From Thermus_A sp040290245 (GTDB lineage Bacteria > Deinococcota > Deinococci > Deinococcales > Thermaceae), in assembly GCF_040290245.1 (NCBI RefSeq), contig NZ_PSMQ01000016.1:1-34008 (forward strand): DNA of 34,008 nucleotides. The letters are read 5' to 3'. Under the pieces are notes generated by a model that had not been told where the DNA came from, searched no databases, and worked only from the letters and a program-made list of their open reading frames with translations. Shown in pieces: positions 24,614 to 31,840 of the stretch. Every line of letters begins with the position of its first letter. Positions within the stretch are counted from its first letter, which is position 1. Both the position numbers and the translations under genes were made by a program.

Positions 24614-25280
24614 CCCCGGCCTCACGGGGACGCTTCCGCCCCGGGAGGCCCGGCACCTTGTGGAAGTGCTAAGGGCCCGGGTGGGGGACCAGTTCACCGT
24701 TTTTGACGGGTCGCGGGAGGCCCTGGCCGAGGTGGTGGAGATAGGTCCGGGGTTTTTGCGCTACCGCATCCTAGAAGAACGCGTTCCCGAACGGGAGGTG
24801 GGGGTGGAGGTGGCCCTTTACCCCGCCCTTTTAAAGGGGGACAAGATGGCGGATCTGGTCCGCATGGCCACCGAGCTTGGGGCCACCCGCATCCAGCCCT
24901 TGATCGCCCTGCACAGCGTGGCCAAGGAGATGGGGGAGGCCAAGCTGGAAAGGCTTAAGCGGGTGGCGGTGGAGGCGGCCAAACAGTCGGGAAGGCTCAG
25001 GGTCCCCGAGATCCTCCCCCCCATTCCCCTAAAGGCCCTGCCCCAGGTGGAGCAGGGGCTTCTCGCCCACCCGGGGGCGGGGGCCTTGGTGCGGGAGGTG
25101 CTGGACCTAGGCCGGCCCTTGGCCTTGGCGGTGGGCCCCGAGGGCGGGTTTAGCGAGGAGGAGGTGGAGCTTCTGGTCCAAAAGGGCTTTACCCCCGTCT
25201 CCTTAGGGCGGCGCACCCTCCGCTCCGAGACGGCCGCCTTGGCCCTCCTGGCCCTGGTGACCGCAGGGGAGGGGCGGTGA
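24591..25280 (+). CDS. rsmE: 16S rRNA (uracil-1498-N3)-methyltransferase
   Basis: 229 residues from ATG 24591. The frame is open further upstream inside prmA, but those codons give a low-complexity Ser/Pro/Arg sequence, and 'MRPHRAYSPGLTG' matches the family start. RsmE methylates U1498 of 16S rRNA. The N-terminal PUA-like part has 'HLVEVLRARVGDQFTVFDG'. The SPOUT core has 'PALLKGDKMADLVRMATELG', 'AAKQSGR' and the knot 'LALAVGPEGGFSEEEVELL', followed by 'SLGRRTLRSETAALALLAL'. It is translationally coupled to prmA upstream and to the lipoprotein gene downstream. Confidence 0.96.
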   Translation: MRPHRAYSPGLTGTLPPREARHLVEVLRARVGDQFTVFDGSREALAEVVEIGPGFLRYRILEERVPEREVGVEVALYPALLKGDKMADLVRMATELGATRIQPLIALHSVAKEMGEAKLERLKRVAVEAAKQSGRLRVPEILPPIPLKALPQVEQGLLAHPGAGALVREVLDLGRPLALAVGPEGGFSEEEVELLVQKGFTPVSLGRRTLRSETAALALLALVTAGEGR

Positions 25281-25648
25281 GGGGAATTTTTCTCCTCCTC
25301 CTTGTCCTTGCTGGGTGCCGGTATACCTTTTTACCCCTGGACCCGGGCCGGCCGGTCCAGACCCCCCGGGTCTGGGTGGTGGGGAAGGCCCTTCCGGACA
25401 GGGCGGTTTTGGAGGTGATCCGCCTCGAGCGCCCGGGGTATCTGGGGATCCGGATCTACCGGGAGGAGACCCTGGTTCGGGAAAGGGCGGTTTTCCTCGA
25501 GGGCCCAAAGGTGCTGGAGGTGGACTGGCCGGAGGAGGGGTATACCCGGTTGGTGGTTCTCTTTGAAGGGGAGGTCCTCCTCCAGCTGGACCGGGGTGCC
25601 CCTACCCTACCCAATCCCGAGGAGCCAAAGGACCAAAGGCAGGGTTAA
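25277..25648 (+). CDS. Small lipoprotein of unknown function
   Basis: 123 residues, GTG start overlapping the rsmE stop by four bases. The N-terminus 'MRGIFLLLLVLAGCRYTF' is a short lipoprotein signal with the lipobox LAG-C (Cys14), so the product should be anchored to a membrane. The rest looks like beta strands ('RVWVVGKALPDRAVLEVIRL', 'RLVVLFEGEVLLQLDRGAP') and ends in a charged tail. I do not recognise a family. Its 3' end overlaps the damaged end of the AEC transporter gene on the other strand. Coupling to rsmE supports its being a real gene. Confidence 0.7.
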   Translation: MRGIFLLLLVLAGCRYTFLPLDPGRPVQTPRVWVVGKALPDRAVLEVIRLERPGYLGIRIYREETLVRERAVFLEGPKVLEVDWPEEGYTRLVVLFEGEVLLQLDRGAPTLPNPEEPKDQRQG

Positions 25649-26522
25649 GTGGTGGCCACCGCGCTCCGGGCGGCCCGGGCCGCATCCCCCCCGAACGCTT
25701 GGCTCATCAAAAGGCATTGACCGCCGTGGGCATGGCCGAAACCCAACAGGGCCCCCACCCCATGGGCCAAGAGGGGGGTGAGGAGAAGGCGAAGGGTGCT
25801 CACGNNNNNNNNNNNNNNNNNNNNNNNNNNNNNNNNNNNNNNNNNNNNNNNNNNAAGAGGGGGGCGAGGAGAAGGCGGAGGGTGCTCACGAGGAGTTCAA
25901 ACCCTCCCAGGACCAGCCGGGTTTGGGCCAGCTGCAGGCCCAAGGCGGTGAGGAGGACGGGGATGGCCGCCTGGCCCAGGAGGTGCACCCCTTCGTCCAG
26001 CCGGAAGGGGAAGCCCCTGAGGAGCAGGCCCCCCATAAGGGTCCAGACGAGGGGCAGGCGAAGCGTGAGGAGGAGGCCTTCCTTCCCACCGCCTCGGAAG
26101 AGGGCCGGGCCGAGGCTGAACATGAAAGCGGAGCTGGCGACAAAATAGACCACCGCCCGCTCCAGCCCTTCGGTTCCGAGGGCAGAGAAGGAGAGGGATA
26201 GCCCCAGGTTGCCGGAGTTGGGAAAGAGGACCCCTGCAAGCTGGGTTTTCCTCAAGGGGGCCTTCAGGCCCAAAAGGCGGGACAAAAGGAGGGACGGGAT
26301 GAACAGCAAGGCGTAGGTGAGGACAAACCCCAAGACAAGGCCCCAGGCGGCGTCTAGGGAAAGCCCCGCCTTGCGCATGCTGTCAAAGATGAGGGCGGGT
26401 ACGAAAAGGTAAAGGGCAAGCCGGGAAAGCGCAGTAAGGTCGATCGCCTGGCGCTTCCCGAGGAGGTGGCCCAAGGTCACAATCAGACCCACAGGCGCTA
26501 CAGTGTTTAGAAGAGCCTCCAT
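25645..26522 (-). pseudogene. AEC-family transporter, interrupted by an assembly gap and frameshifts
   Basis: From ATG 26522 the first ~222 residues read as an Auxin Efflux Carrier family permease: 'APVGLIVTLGHLLGKRQAID', 'LYLFVPALIFDSM', 'AGVLFPNSGNLGLSLSFSALG' and 'VYFVASSAFMFSLGPALFRG', with repeated hydrophobic helices. The frame then runs into 50 Ns (25805-25854). Beyond the gap it repeats 'VSTLRLLLTPL' and continues to a stop at 25645. Within that tail the expected AEC motif 'AMPTAVNAF' (25736-25710) is in a different frame from the 'LMSQAFGGDAARAARSAVAT' that follows. A further shift would extend the end to 'LTLPLVLWLLGIG' with a stop at 25607. The gene may be intact in the organism, with the damage due to poor sequence at contig ends, or it may be a true pseudogene. 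Confidence 0.75.
25769..25890. other. Assembly gap (50 N) flanked by a 36-base near-duplicate
   Basis: Bases 25805-25854 are N. The 36 bases before it (25769-25804) and after it (25855-25890) agree at 34 positions; both end in GGGTGCTCACG. Both encode the same transporter segment (VSTLRLLL-T/A-PL). The simplest reading is two contigs that overlap here and were scaffolded with a gap of arbitrary size. Confidence 0.8.
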
Positions 26523-26569
26523 ACGCTTTTGGGGTGGGGCCCTGAGGAGGGGTTTCTTCGGCCCACGCC

Positions 26570-28285
26570 TTACCCCTCTATGACCACGGGCAGGATGACC
26601 GGGTCGCGGCCCGTGGCCTTTTTGAGGAATTTTTTCACCGGATAGTAGATGTCGTCCCGGATCTTCTCCAGGGGCTTCTTCTCCCGCACGCCGTTTCGGA
26701 TGGCCTCGAGGGCCATCCGCTTGACCTCGCCCAAAAGCCGTTCCCCCGCCTTTACAAAGCCCTTGGAGAGGACCTCCACCACCGGGTCGCGGCCAGCCAG
26801 GGCGGTGATGACCACCAGGCCCTCCTGGGCCAGAAGCTGCCGGTCCATCAGGATCTCGTCCGTGATGTCCCCCACGCCCAGGCCGTCCACGTACAGCGCC
26901 CCCGCGGGGACCTGGCCCACCGCTTCAAAGGTGTCCTTGGTCAGGCGGAGGAGGGTGCCGTTTTCCACCACCAGGGTCTTCTCCGGGGGATGGCTCATGC
27001 TCTCGGCCAGCCACTTGAAGTTGGTCTGGTGCCGCACCTCCCCGTGCCAGGGGAGGAAGAACCGGGGGGTGGTGAGGTTGAGGATAAGCTTTAGCTCCTC
27101 TTGCGAGGCGTGGCCCGAGGCGTGGACCTTGTACGTGGGGGGGTAGAGGACGTAGGCCCCCAGGGCGTAAAGCCGGTTGATGACCCGGTTCACCGCCTCC
27201 TCGTTCCCCGGGATGGGGCTGGAGGAGAGGATCACCGTATCCCCCGGCTTGATGGCCATCTGGGCGTGGGTGCCCAGGGCCAGCCGGGAAAGGACGCTCA
27301 TGGGCTGGCCCTGGCTGCCCGTGGCCAGGACCAAAACCTGGTGGTCGGGGAGGTCCTTCACCTCCTCCAGCGTGTAAAGCCGGTCTTTGACCTTGAGGTA
27401 GCCGAGCTCGAGGGCGATGCGGCTGAATTTGAGCATGCTCCGCCCCTCCATGGCCACCTTCCGGCCGTACTTCTCCGCCGCCCAGATCACGGCCTGGATG
27501 CGGTGGATGTGGCTGGCAAAGGTGGTTACGAAGACCCTTCCCGGGGCGCGGCCGATCACCCGGTCCAGCTCCTTGGCGATCTCCATCTCGCTTGGGGTGT
27601 AGCCCGGCCGCTCGGCGTTTGTGGAGTCAGCGATGAGCAGGAGCACGCCTTCTGCCCCCGCCTGGGCCAGTTTGGCCAGGTGGGAGACCTTCCCGTCGAT
27701 GGGGGTGGGGTCCAGCTTAAAATCCCCGGTGTGGACAATGGTGCCCACGGGGGTGCGGAGGATCATCCCCGAGTTGTCGGGGATGGAATGGGTCATCCGG
27801 AAGAGGTCCACGGTGAAGTACCGGCCCACCTGGATGCGGTCGTCGGGGGAGATCTCCTTCAGGCTAAACTCCCCCGGCCTCAGGCCGTACTCCTCCAGCT
27901 TGCCCTTTAAAAGCCCCAGGGTAAGCCTGGCCCCGTAGACCGGGACCTTGGGGAGCTGGGGGAAGAGAAACGGCAGGGCCCCGATATGGTCCTCGTGCCC
28001 GTGGGTCAGGACCCAGCCCCGGATCAGGTCCTTGTTCTGAACCAGGTAGTCGATCCGCGGGATGAGGAGATCCACCCCGGGCATCCCTTCCTCCGGAAAG
28101 GCCAGCCCCCCGTCCACCACCAGGATCTCGTCGCGGTAGCGAAAGGCAAAAAGGTTTTTGCCGATCTCCCCCATCCCCCCTAGGGGGATGATCTCCACGT
28201 GGTCCTGGGGACCGGCCTGGTGGAAGGAGGTTCCCCCGTGCGGGCGCTTTCTCCGCCGCCTGGGCTTTCTCTTTTCGTTTTCCAT
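26570..28285 (-). CDS. rnj: Ribonuclease J
   Basis: 571 residues; ATG after GGGAGGT. RNase J is a metallo-beta-lactamase/beta-CASP nuclease with 5'-3' exo- and endonuclease activity on mRNA. A basic tail (1-30, 'KRKPRRRRKRP') precedes 'VEIIPLGGMGEIGKNLFAF'. The metal motif is 'VLTHGHEDHIGALPF', with 'TGDFKLDP' and the beta-CASP elements 'LLIADSTNAERPG' and 'ATGSQGQPMSVLSRLA'. 'VHASGHASQEELKL' supplies the late histidines, and the C-terminal domain ends 'GRDPVILPVVIEG'. It lies 28 bases after pnp on the same strand; RNase J and PNPase in one operon makes an RNA-decay unit behind rpsO. Confidence 0.96.
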   Translation of the reverse strand: MENEKRKPRRRRKRPHGGTSFHQAGPQDHVEIIPLGGMGEIGKNLFAFRYRDEILVVDGGLAFPEEGMPGVDLLIPRIDYLVQNKDLIRGWVLTHGHEDHIGALPFLFPQLPKVPVYGARLTLGLLKGKLEEYGLRPGEFSLKEISPDDRIQVGRYFTVDLFRMTHSIPDNSGMILRTPVGTIVHTGDFKLDPTPIDGKVSHLAKLAQAGAEGVLLLIADSTNAERPGYTPSEMEIAKELDRVIGRAPGRVFVTTFASHIHRIQAVIWAAEKYGRKVAMEGRSMLKFSRIALELGYLKVKDRLYTLEEVKDLPDHQVLVLATGSQGQPMSVLSRLALGTHAQMAIKPGDTVILSSSPIPGNEEAVNRVINRLYALGAYVLYPPTYKVHASGHASQEELKLILNLTTPRFFLPWHGEVRHQTNFKWLAESMSHPPEKTLVVENGTLLRLTKDTFEAVGQVPAGALYVDGLGVGDITDEILMDRQLLAQEGLVVITALAGRDPVVEVLSKGFVKAGERLLGEVKRMALEAIRNGVREKKPLEKIRDDIYYPVKKFLKKATGRDPVILPVVIEG

Positions 28286-28313
28286 CTAACCTCCCTTGGC
28301 GTGCAAAGGGTGC

Positions 28314-30452
28314 CTACCGGCGCCTGGGGGGGATCTTGCCCTCGAGTTCAGGCCGGATGAGGTCGATCTTGCCCCGTTCGTCGATCCGGTGCACCTTGAC
28401 CTTGATTACATCCCCCACCTTCAGGTAGTCCTCCACCCGCTCCACGCGGCCGGGGGCGATCTGGCTGATGTGGAGCAGGCCCTCCGTCCCGGGGAAGAGG
28501 CTGACGAAGGCCCCAAAGGGGGTGATCTTGGTGACCGTTCCCTCGTAGACCTCGCCCACCTTGGCCTCCATGGTCAGTTCCTCGATGCGGCGTCTGGCCT
28601 TGAGGGCGGCTTCCTGGTCGGCGGAGTAGATGCGGATCGTCCCGTCGGACTCGATGTCCACCTCCACCCCGAGTTCCTCCAAAGCCCGCACGTTCTTTCC
28701 GCCCGGGCCGATGACCAGCCCCACCTTCTCCACAGGGACCTTGAGCCTCAGGATGCGGGGCGCAAAGGGTTTGAGGTCGGGCCTGGGGGCGGGCAGGACC
28801 TCGGCCATCCGGTCCAGGATGTAAAGCCGGGCCTTCCGCGCCTGGAGGAGGGCCTCCTTAAGGACCTCCCGGGGCAGGCCTCCCACCTTGTTGTCCATCT
28901 GGAGGGCGGTGACCCCGTCCCGCGTGCCGGCCACCTTGAAGTCCATATCCCCCAGGGCATCTTCCAGCCCGAGGATATCCGTGAGGACCACATGCCTTTC
29001 CCCTTCCCAGACCAGGCCCATGGCCACCCCGGCCACAGGTTTTTTGATGGGCACCCCCGCGTCCATCAGGGCCAGGCAGCCCGCGCAGACCGTGGCCATG
29101 GAGCTCGAGCCGTTGGACTCGAGGACATCCCCCACCACCCGGATGGTGTAGGGGAACTCCTCCTGGCTGGGCAGAACGGCTTTCAACGCCCGTTTGGCCA
29201 GGTTCCCGTGCCCGATCTCCCGTCGGGAAACCCCCCTGAGCCGCTTCACCTCGCCGGTGGAGAAGGGCGGGAAGTTGTAGTGGACGAGGAAGGGGTCGGT
29301 TTCATCGATGCCCAGGTCGTCGATGATCTGCTCGTCCCGGCCCGTGCCCAGCGTGACCGTTCCCAGCACCTGGGTCTCCCCCCGGGTGAAGACCGCGGAG
29401 CCGTGGGCGCGGGGGAGGACGTCCACCTCCATCCAGATGGGCCGGATGTCCTTGGGCCCTCGGCCGTCTGCCCGCTTTCCCTCCTCCAGGACAAGCCGCC
29501 TCAGCTCCTTGCGCACCAACTCATCAAAGGCGGCCTCCAGGAGGGGGCGCTTTTCCTCGTCCTTTGTGCCGTCTTCCCTCAGGGGAAGGGCCTCTTCCAC
29601 CAGGGCCTTCCTAAAGGCCTCGAGGCCCTTGCTCCTTTCGGCCTTGCTCGCGGTCTGCAAGACGGTGGAGAGCCCCCGCTCCACCGCCAGGCGGTAGAAG
29701 GCCTCCTTCTCCTCCTCGCTTAAGGAAGGGGGCGGGGACCAGTCCCGCTTGGACTTGGCCAGGGGGAGGAGTTGTTCCTCCAGGTCCAGAATGGCCTGCA
29801 TCTCTTGATGGGCGAACTCCAGGGCCTGGACCAGGGTCTCCTCGTCCACCTCCAAAGCCTCCGCCTCCACCATGAGGATGGCCTCCCGGCTTCCCGCCAC
29901 CACCAGGTCCAGGCGGCTTTTCTCCATCTCCTGCAGGGTGGGGTTGAGGACGAACCGCCCGTCGATGAGCCCCACCCGGACGCTGGCGATGGGTCCTTGC
30001 CAGGGGATATCGGAAAGGAGAAGGGCGGCGCTCGCCGCGATGGGGCCCAGGATGTCCGGGGGGTTCATCTGGTCCGCGGAAAGCACGGTGAGGATGATCT
30101 GGACCTCGTGCCGGAATCCCTTAGGGAAGAGGGGCCGGATGGGGCGGTCCGTCATCCGGGCCGAGAGGATGGCCTTTTCCCCGGGCCGTCCCTCCCGCCT
30201 GAGGAAGGAGCCCGGGATCTTGCCCACCGCGTAAAGCCGCTCCTCAAACTCCACCGTGAGGGGAAGGAAGTCGGCCTCGATGGGCTCGTCCGAGGCCTGG
30301 GCGGTGGCGAGGACCACCGTGCCCCCGTACCGGACCAAGGCGGAACCCGAGGCCTGCTTGGCGTACTTCCCGGTCTCGATGCTGAGCTCCCTGCCGGCGA
30401 CCTGGCCGAGGACGCAGAACGGACTTGGGGTGTTGGGGCTTGCTTCTGGCAT
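28314..30452 (-). CDS. pnp: Polyribonucleotide nucleotidyltransferase
   Basis: 712 residues; ATG with GGAG close upstream. PNPase degrades RNA 3' to 5' by phosphorolysis. The order is RNase PH domain 1 (about 12-150), an all-helical linker (about 240-320), RNase PH domain 2 with 'GTVTLGTGRDEQIIDDLG' and 'SNGSSSMATVCAGCLALMDAG' (in pieces), a KH domain 'KVGLVIGPGGKNVRALEELG' and an S1 domain 'GEVYEGTVTKITPFGAFVSL' with 'GLLHISQIAPGRVE'. It follows rpsO with a 62-base gap holding a strong hairpin, as in the classical rpsO-pnp order of other bacteria. Confidence 0.98.
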   Translation of the reverse strand: MPEASPNTPSPFCVLGQVAGRELSIETGKYAKQASGSALVRYGGTVVLATAQASDEPIEADFLPLTVEFEERLYAVGKIPGSFLRREGRPGEKAILSARMTDRPIRPLFPKGFRHEVQIILTVLSADQMNPPDILGPIAASAALLLSDIPWQGPIASVRVGLIDGRFVLNPTLQEMEKSRLDLVVAGSREAILMVEAEALEVDEETLVQALEFAHQEMQAILDLEEQLLPLAKSKRDWSPPPSLSEEEKEAFYRLAVERGLSTVLQTASKAERSKGLEAFRKALVEEALPLREDGTKDEEKRPLLEAAFDELVRKELRRLVLEEGKRADGRGPKDIRPIWMEVDVLPRAHGSAVFTRGETQVLGTVTLGTGRDEQIIDDLGIDETDPFLVHYNFPPFSTGEVKRLRGVSRREIGHGNLAKRALKAVLPSQEEFPYTIRVVGDVLESNGSSSMATVCAGCLALMDAGVPIKKPVAGVAMGLVWEGERHVVLTDILGLEDALGDMDFKVAGTRDGVTALQMDNKVGGLPREVLKEALLQARKARLYILDRMAEVLPAPRPDLKPFAPRILRLKVPVEKVGLVIGPGGKNVRALEELGVEVDIESDGTIRIYSADQEAALKARRRIEELTMEAKVGEVYEGTVTKITPFGAFVSLFPGTEGLLHISQIAPGRVERVEDYLKVGDVIKVKVHRIDERGKIDLIRPELEGKIPPRRR

Positions 30453-30472
30453 ACGCGCTCCTTCAAGGGAAA

Positions 30473-30498
30473 GGCGGGACCGGACCCCCGGCCCCGCC
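30473..30498 (-). terminator. rpsO-pnp intergenic hairpin
   Basis: On the minus strand GGCGGGGCCGG (30498-30488), loop GGGT, CCGGTCCCGCC (30483-30473) form an 11-bp stem with one G-U pair, followed by TTTCCCTT. It is a partial terminator or RNA-processing site between rpsO and pnp. In E. coli this interval holds both a terminator and an RNase III site that controls pnp. Confidence 0.55.
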
Positions 30499-30514
30499 CC
30501 CGTTTGCTCTTAGT

Positions 30515-30784
30515 TTACTTCCTGAGCCCGAGTTTCTCAATGAGGGCCTGGTAGCGGGCTTCGTCCTCCCGCTCGAGGTACCGAAGGAGCCGCCGCCTTT
30601 TTCCCACCAGCATGAGGAGCCCCCGGTGGGAGTGGTGGTCGTGCTTGTGCTTCTGCAGGTGTTCGGAGAGCCGGTTGATGCGGTGGGTCAGAAGGGCCAC
30701 CTGCACCTCGGTGCTCCCCGTGTCCCCCGGGAAGCGGGCGAATTCCTCTATGACCTTTTGCTTCTCTTCCTTGGTGATGGGCAT
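30515..30784 (-). CDS. rpsO: 30S ribosomal protein S15
   Basis: 89 residues, exact family length. S15 binds the central domain of 16S rRNA early in 30S assembly. Signatures are 'GDTGSTEVQVALLTHRINRL', 'HLQKHKHDHHSHRGLLMLVG' and 'KRRRLLRYLEREDEARYQAL'. The strong ribosome binding site GGAGGAG (minus strand, 30794-30788) can pair with an upstream CCTCC, which suggests translational control; S15 autoregulation is known in E. coli and T. thermophilus. A good promoter lies inside the end of the upstream Nudix gene. It heads rpsO-pnp-rnj. Confidence 0.99.
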   Translation of the reverse strand: MPITKEEKQKVIEEFARFPGDTGSTEVQVALLTHRINRLSEHLQKHKHDHHSHRGLLMLVGKRRRLLRYLEREDEARYQALIEKLGLRK

Positions 30785-30789
30785 CTTCT

Positions 30790-30807
30790 CCTCCGTCAGA
30801 AAGGAGG
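30790..30807 (-). promoter_or_regulatory. Hairpin over the rpsO ribosome binding site
   Basis: CCTCC (30807-30803 on the minus strand) can pair with the GGAGG of the rpsO ribosome binding site (30794-30790) across an eight-base loop. The five G-C pairs would hide the site. This is a candidate for S15 feedback control, not proof of it. Confidence 0.35.
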
Positions 30808-30811
30808 GCGC

Positions 30812-31414
30812 CTAAGCCCCCTCCCCCTCAAAACCTCCCTCACTATAGGGGTCAAGGGCTTTTTCGTCAAGGCCGAGGCGGCGGAGGAGGATTGGCCGGG
30901 CGTAAAAGAGGGTGAGGGCGGTGGAAGCGTCCAGGATCTCCCCCTGATGGAGGAGGCGGTAGGCCTCGAGGAGGGAAAGCTCTACCGTTTCCATCTCCTC
31001 CCCTGCTTCCCGGTTCGGCCCTGCCACCCGTTCGGCCCCAAAGGCCACGAAGGGGTGGAAGACCACCGCGGTGAAGGAGGGCTGGGGGTGGAAGGGGGGA
31101 AGGGGGACAAACTCTTTGGCCCGGGCCCCCACCTCTTCCATAAGCTCCCGGGCCGCAGCCTCTAGGGGCGTCTCCCCGGCGTCCACTTTGCCGGCGGGGA
31201 TCTCCAGGAGGTACTTTCCCGTGGGGTGCCGGTACTGGCGGATGAAGTAGGCGGTTTGGGCCTCGGTCACCGGGAGGACGAAGGCCGCGGCCACCGGACC
31301 TGGCCGGTAGATGTAGACGAGCTCCTCTCCCTTTTTCGTCCTGAGTCTTTCCCGGACAAGCCGGACCGGCTGGGAGAGAATCTCTTCGATTTCCAGGCTC
31401 TCAAAGGGGTTCAT
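30812..31414 (-). CDS. Nudix hydrolase, ADP-ribose pyrophosphatase type
   Basis: 200 residues with a perfect Nudix box (G-x5-E-x7-REU-x-EE-x-GU) in 'GKVDAGETPLEAAARELMEE' followed by VGA, which binds the metals. The upstream 'YFIRQYRHPTGKYLLEIPAG' is typical of ADP-ribose pyrophosphatases, which split ADP-ribose to AMP and ribose 5-phosphate. The later 'ELSLLEAYRLLHQGEILDAS' also fits that subgroup. It overlaps the YqeY-like gene by four bases. Its C-terminal codons contain the rpsO promoter. Confidence 0.92.
   Translation of the reverse strand: MNPFESLEIEEILSQPVRLVRERLRTKKGEELVYIYRPGPVAAAFVLPVTEAQTAYFIRQYRHPTGKYLLEIPAGKVDAGETPLEAAARELMEEVGARAKEFVPLPPFHPQPSFTAVVFHPFVAFGAERVAGPNREAGEEMETVELSLLEAYRLLHQGEILDASTALTLFYARPILLRRLGLDEKALDPYSEGGFEGEGA
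30842..30870 (-). promoter_or_regulatory. rpsO-pnp-rnj promoter
   Basis: On the minus strand TTGACG (30870-30865), a 17-base spacer and TATAGT (30847-30842) form a strong -35/-10 pair inside the 3' end of the Nudix gene. Initiation near 30835 gives a leader of about 50 bases before the rpsO ATG at 30784. Confidence 0.7.
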
Positions 31415-31797
31415 CGCACCATGCGCTCGATGACCCGGCGCACCCTCTCCCCAGGGGCTTTGGGGCCTAAAGCTTTGGTCACGGCTCCGATGGCCGCAAG
31501 AGGGGTCTTGAACTGGGTTAAGTCTATGTTCTCCCGGATCCAGGCCTCGAGTTCTTCCTCCGTCATCTCCTTTGGAAGGAAGCGGTCCAAAAACTCCGCC
31601 TCAAAAGCGTTGCCCTGCTCGAGGGCGATCTCCTTAAGTGCCCTGAGCACCTTAACCGCCTCCTCATCGGGAAGGGGCTTTCCGTCCCCCTTGCGGTCCA
31701 GCTCCGCCTTGACCACCCGGGCAAATTCCAGGGTCTCCTGATCCCTGGCCTTCATCGCCTCCTTGATGGTTTCCTTTATGGCCTCGTAGATGCCCAT
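31411..31797 (-). CDS. GatB/YqeY domain protein
   Basis: 128 residues. It matches the YqeY family, a stand-alone relative of the tRNA-binding tail of GatB. It is made of a helical N-terminal part ('MGIYEAIKETIKEAMKARDQ', with 'ARVVKAELDRKGDGKPLPDEE') and a C-terminal helical tail ('GAVTKALGPKAPGERVRRVI'). 'FLPKEMTEEELEAWIRENI' is the most characteristic stretch. A role with tRNA-dependent amidotransferase is suggested for the family but not shown. TAGACT (31812-31807) lies nine bases before the ATG, with GGGAG between them; the divergent regulator gene starts 43 bases away. Confidence 0.88.
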   Translation of the reverse strand: MGIYEAIKETIKEAMKARDQETLEFARVVKAELDRKGDGKPLPDEEAVKVLRALKEIALEQGNAFEAEFLDRFLPKEMTEEELEAWIRENIDLTQFKTPLAAIGAVTKALGPKAPGERVRRVIERMVR

Positions 31798-31828
31798 CTC
31801 CCTTCTAGTCTAGCAGCTCCCCCAAAGG

Positions 31829-31834
31829 TACACT
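31829..31834 (+). promoter_or_regulatory. Leaderless -10 element of the TPR/winged-helix regulator
   Basis: TACACT is followed by exactly six bases (AATCCC) and GTG 31841; no Shine-Dalgarno is present. It is back to back with TAGACT for the divergent YqeY-like gene. Confidence 0.55.
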
Positions 31835-31840
31835 AATCCC

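Noticed and set aside
29573..29590. CTTCCC-TCA-GGGGAAG in pnp resembling the palindromic element
   Set aside because: The flanks (GCTGC on the left, CACCGAG on the right) are missing, the stem spacing differs, and the pnp protein reads as normal linker sequence here; probably chance or too decayed to claim.
28296..29723. Long open frames on the plus strand opposite pnp and rnj
   Set aside because: These are shadows caused by high GC at third positions; pnp and rnj on the minus strand carry full domain signatures.
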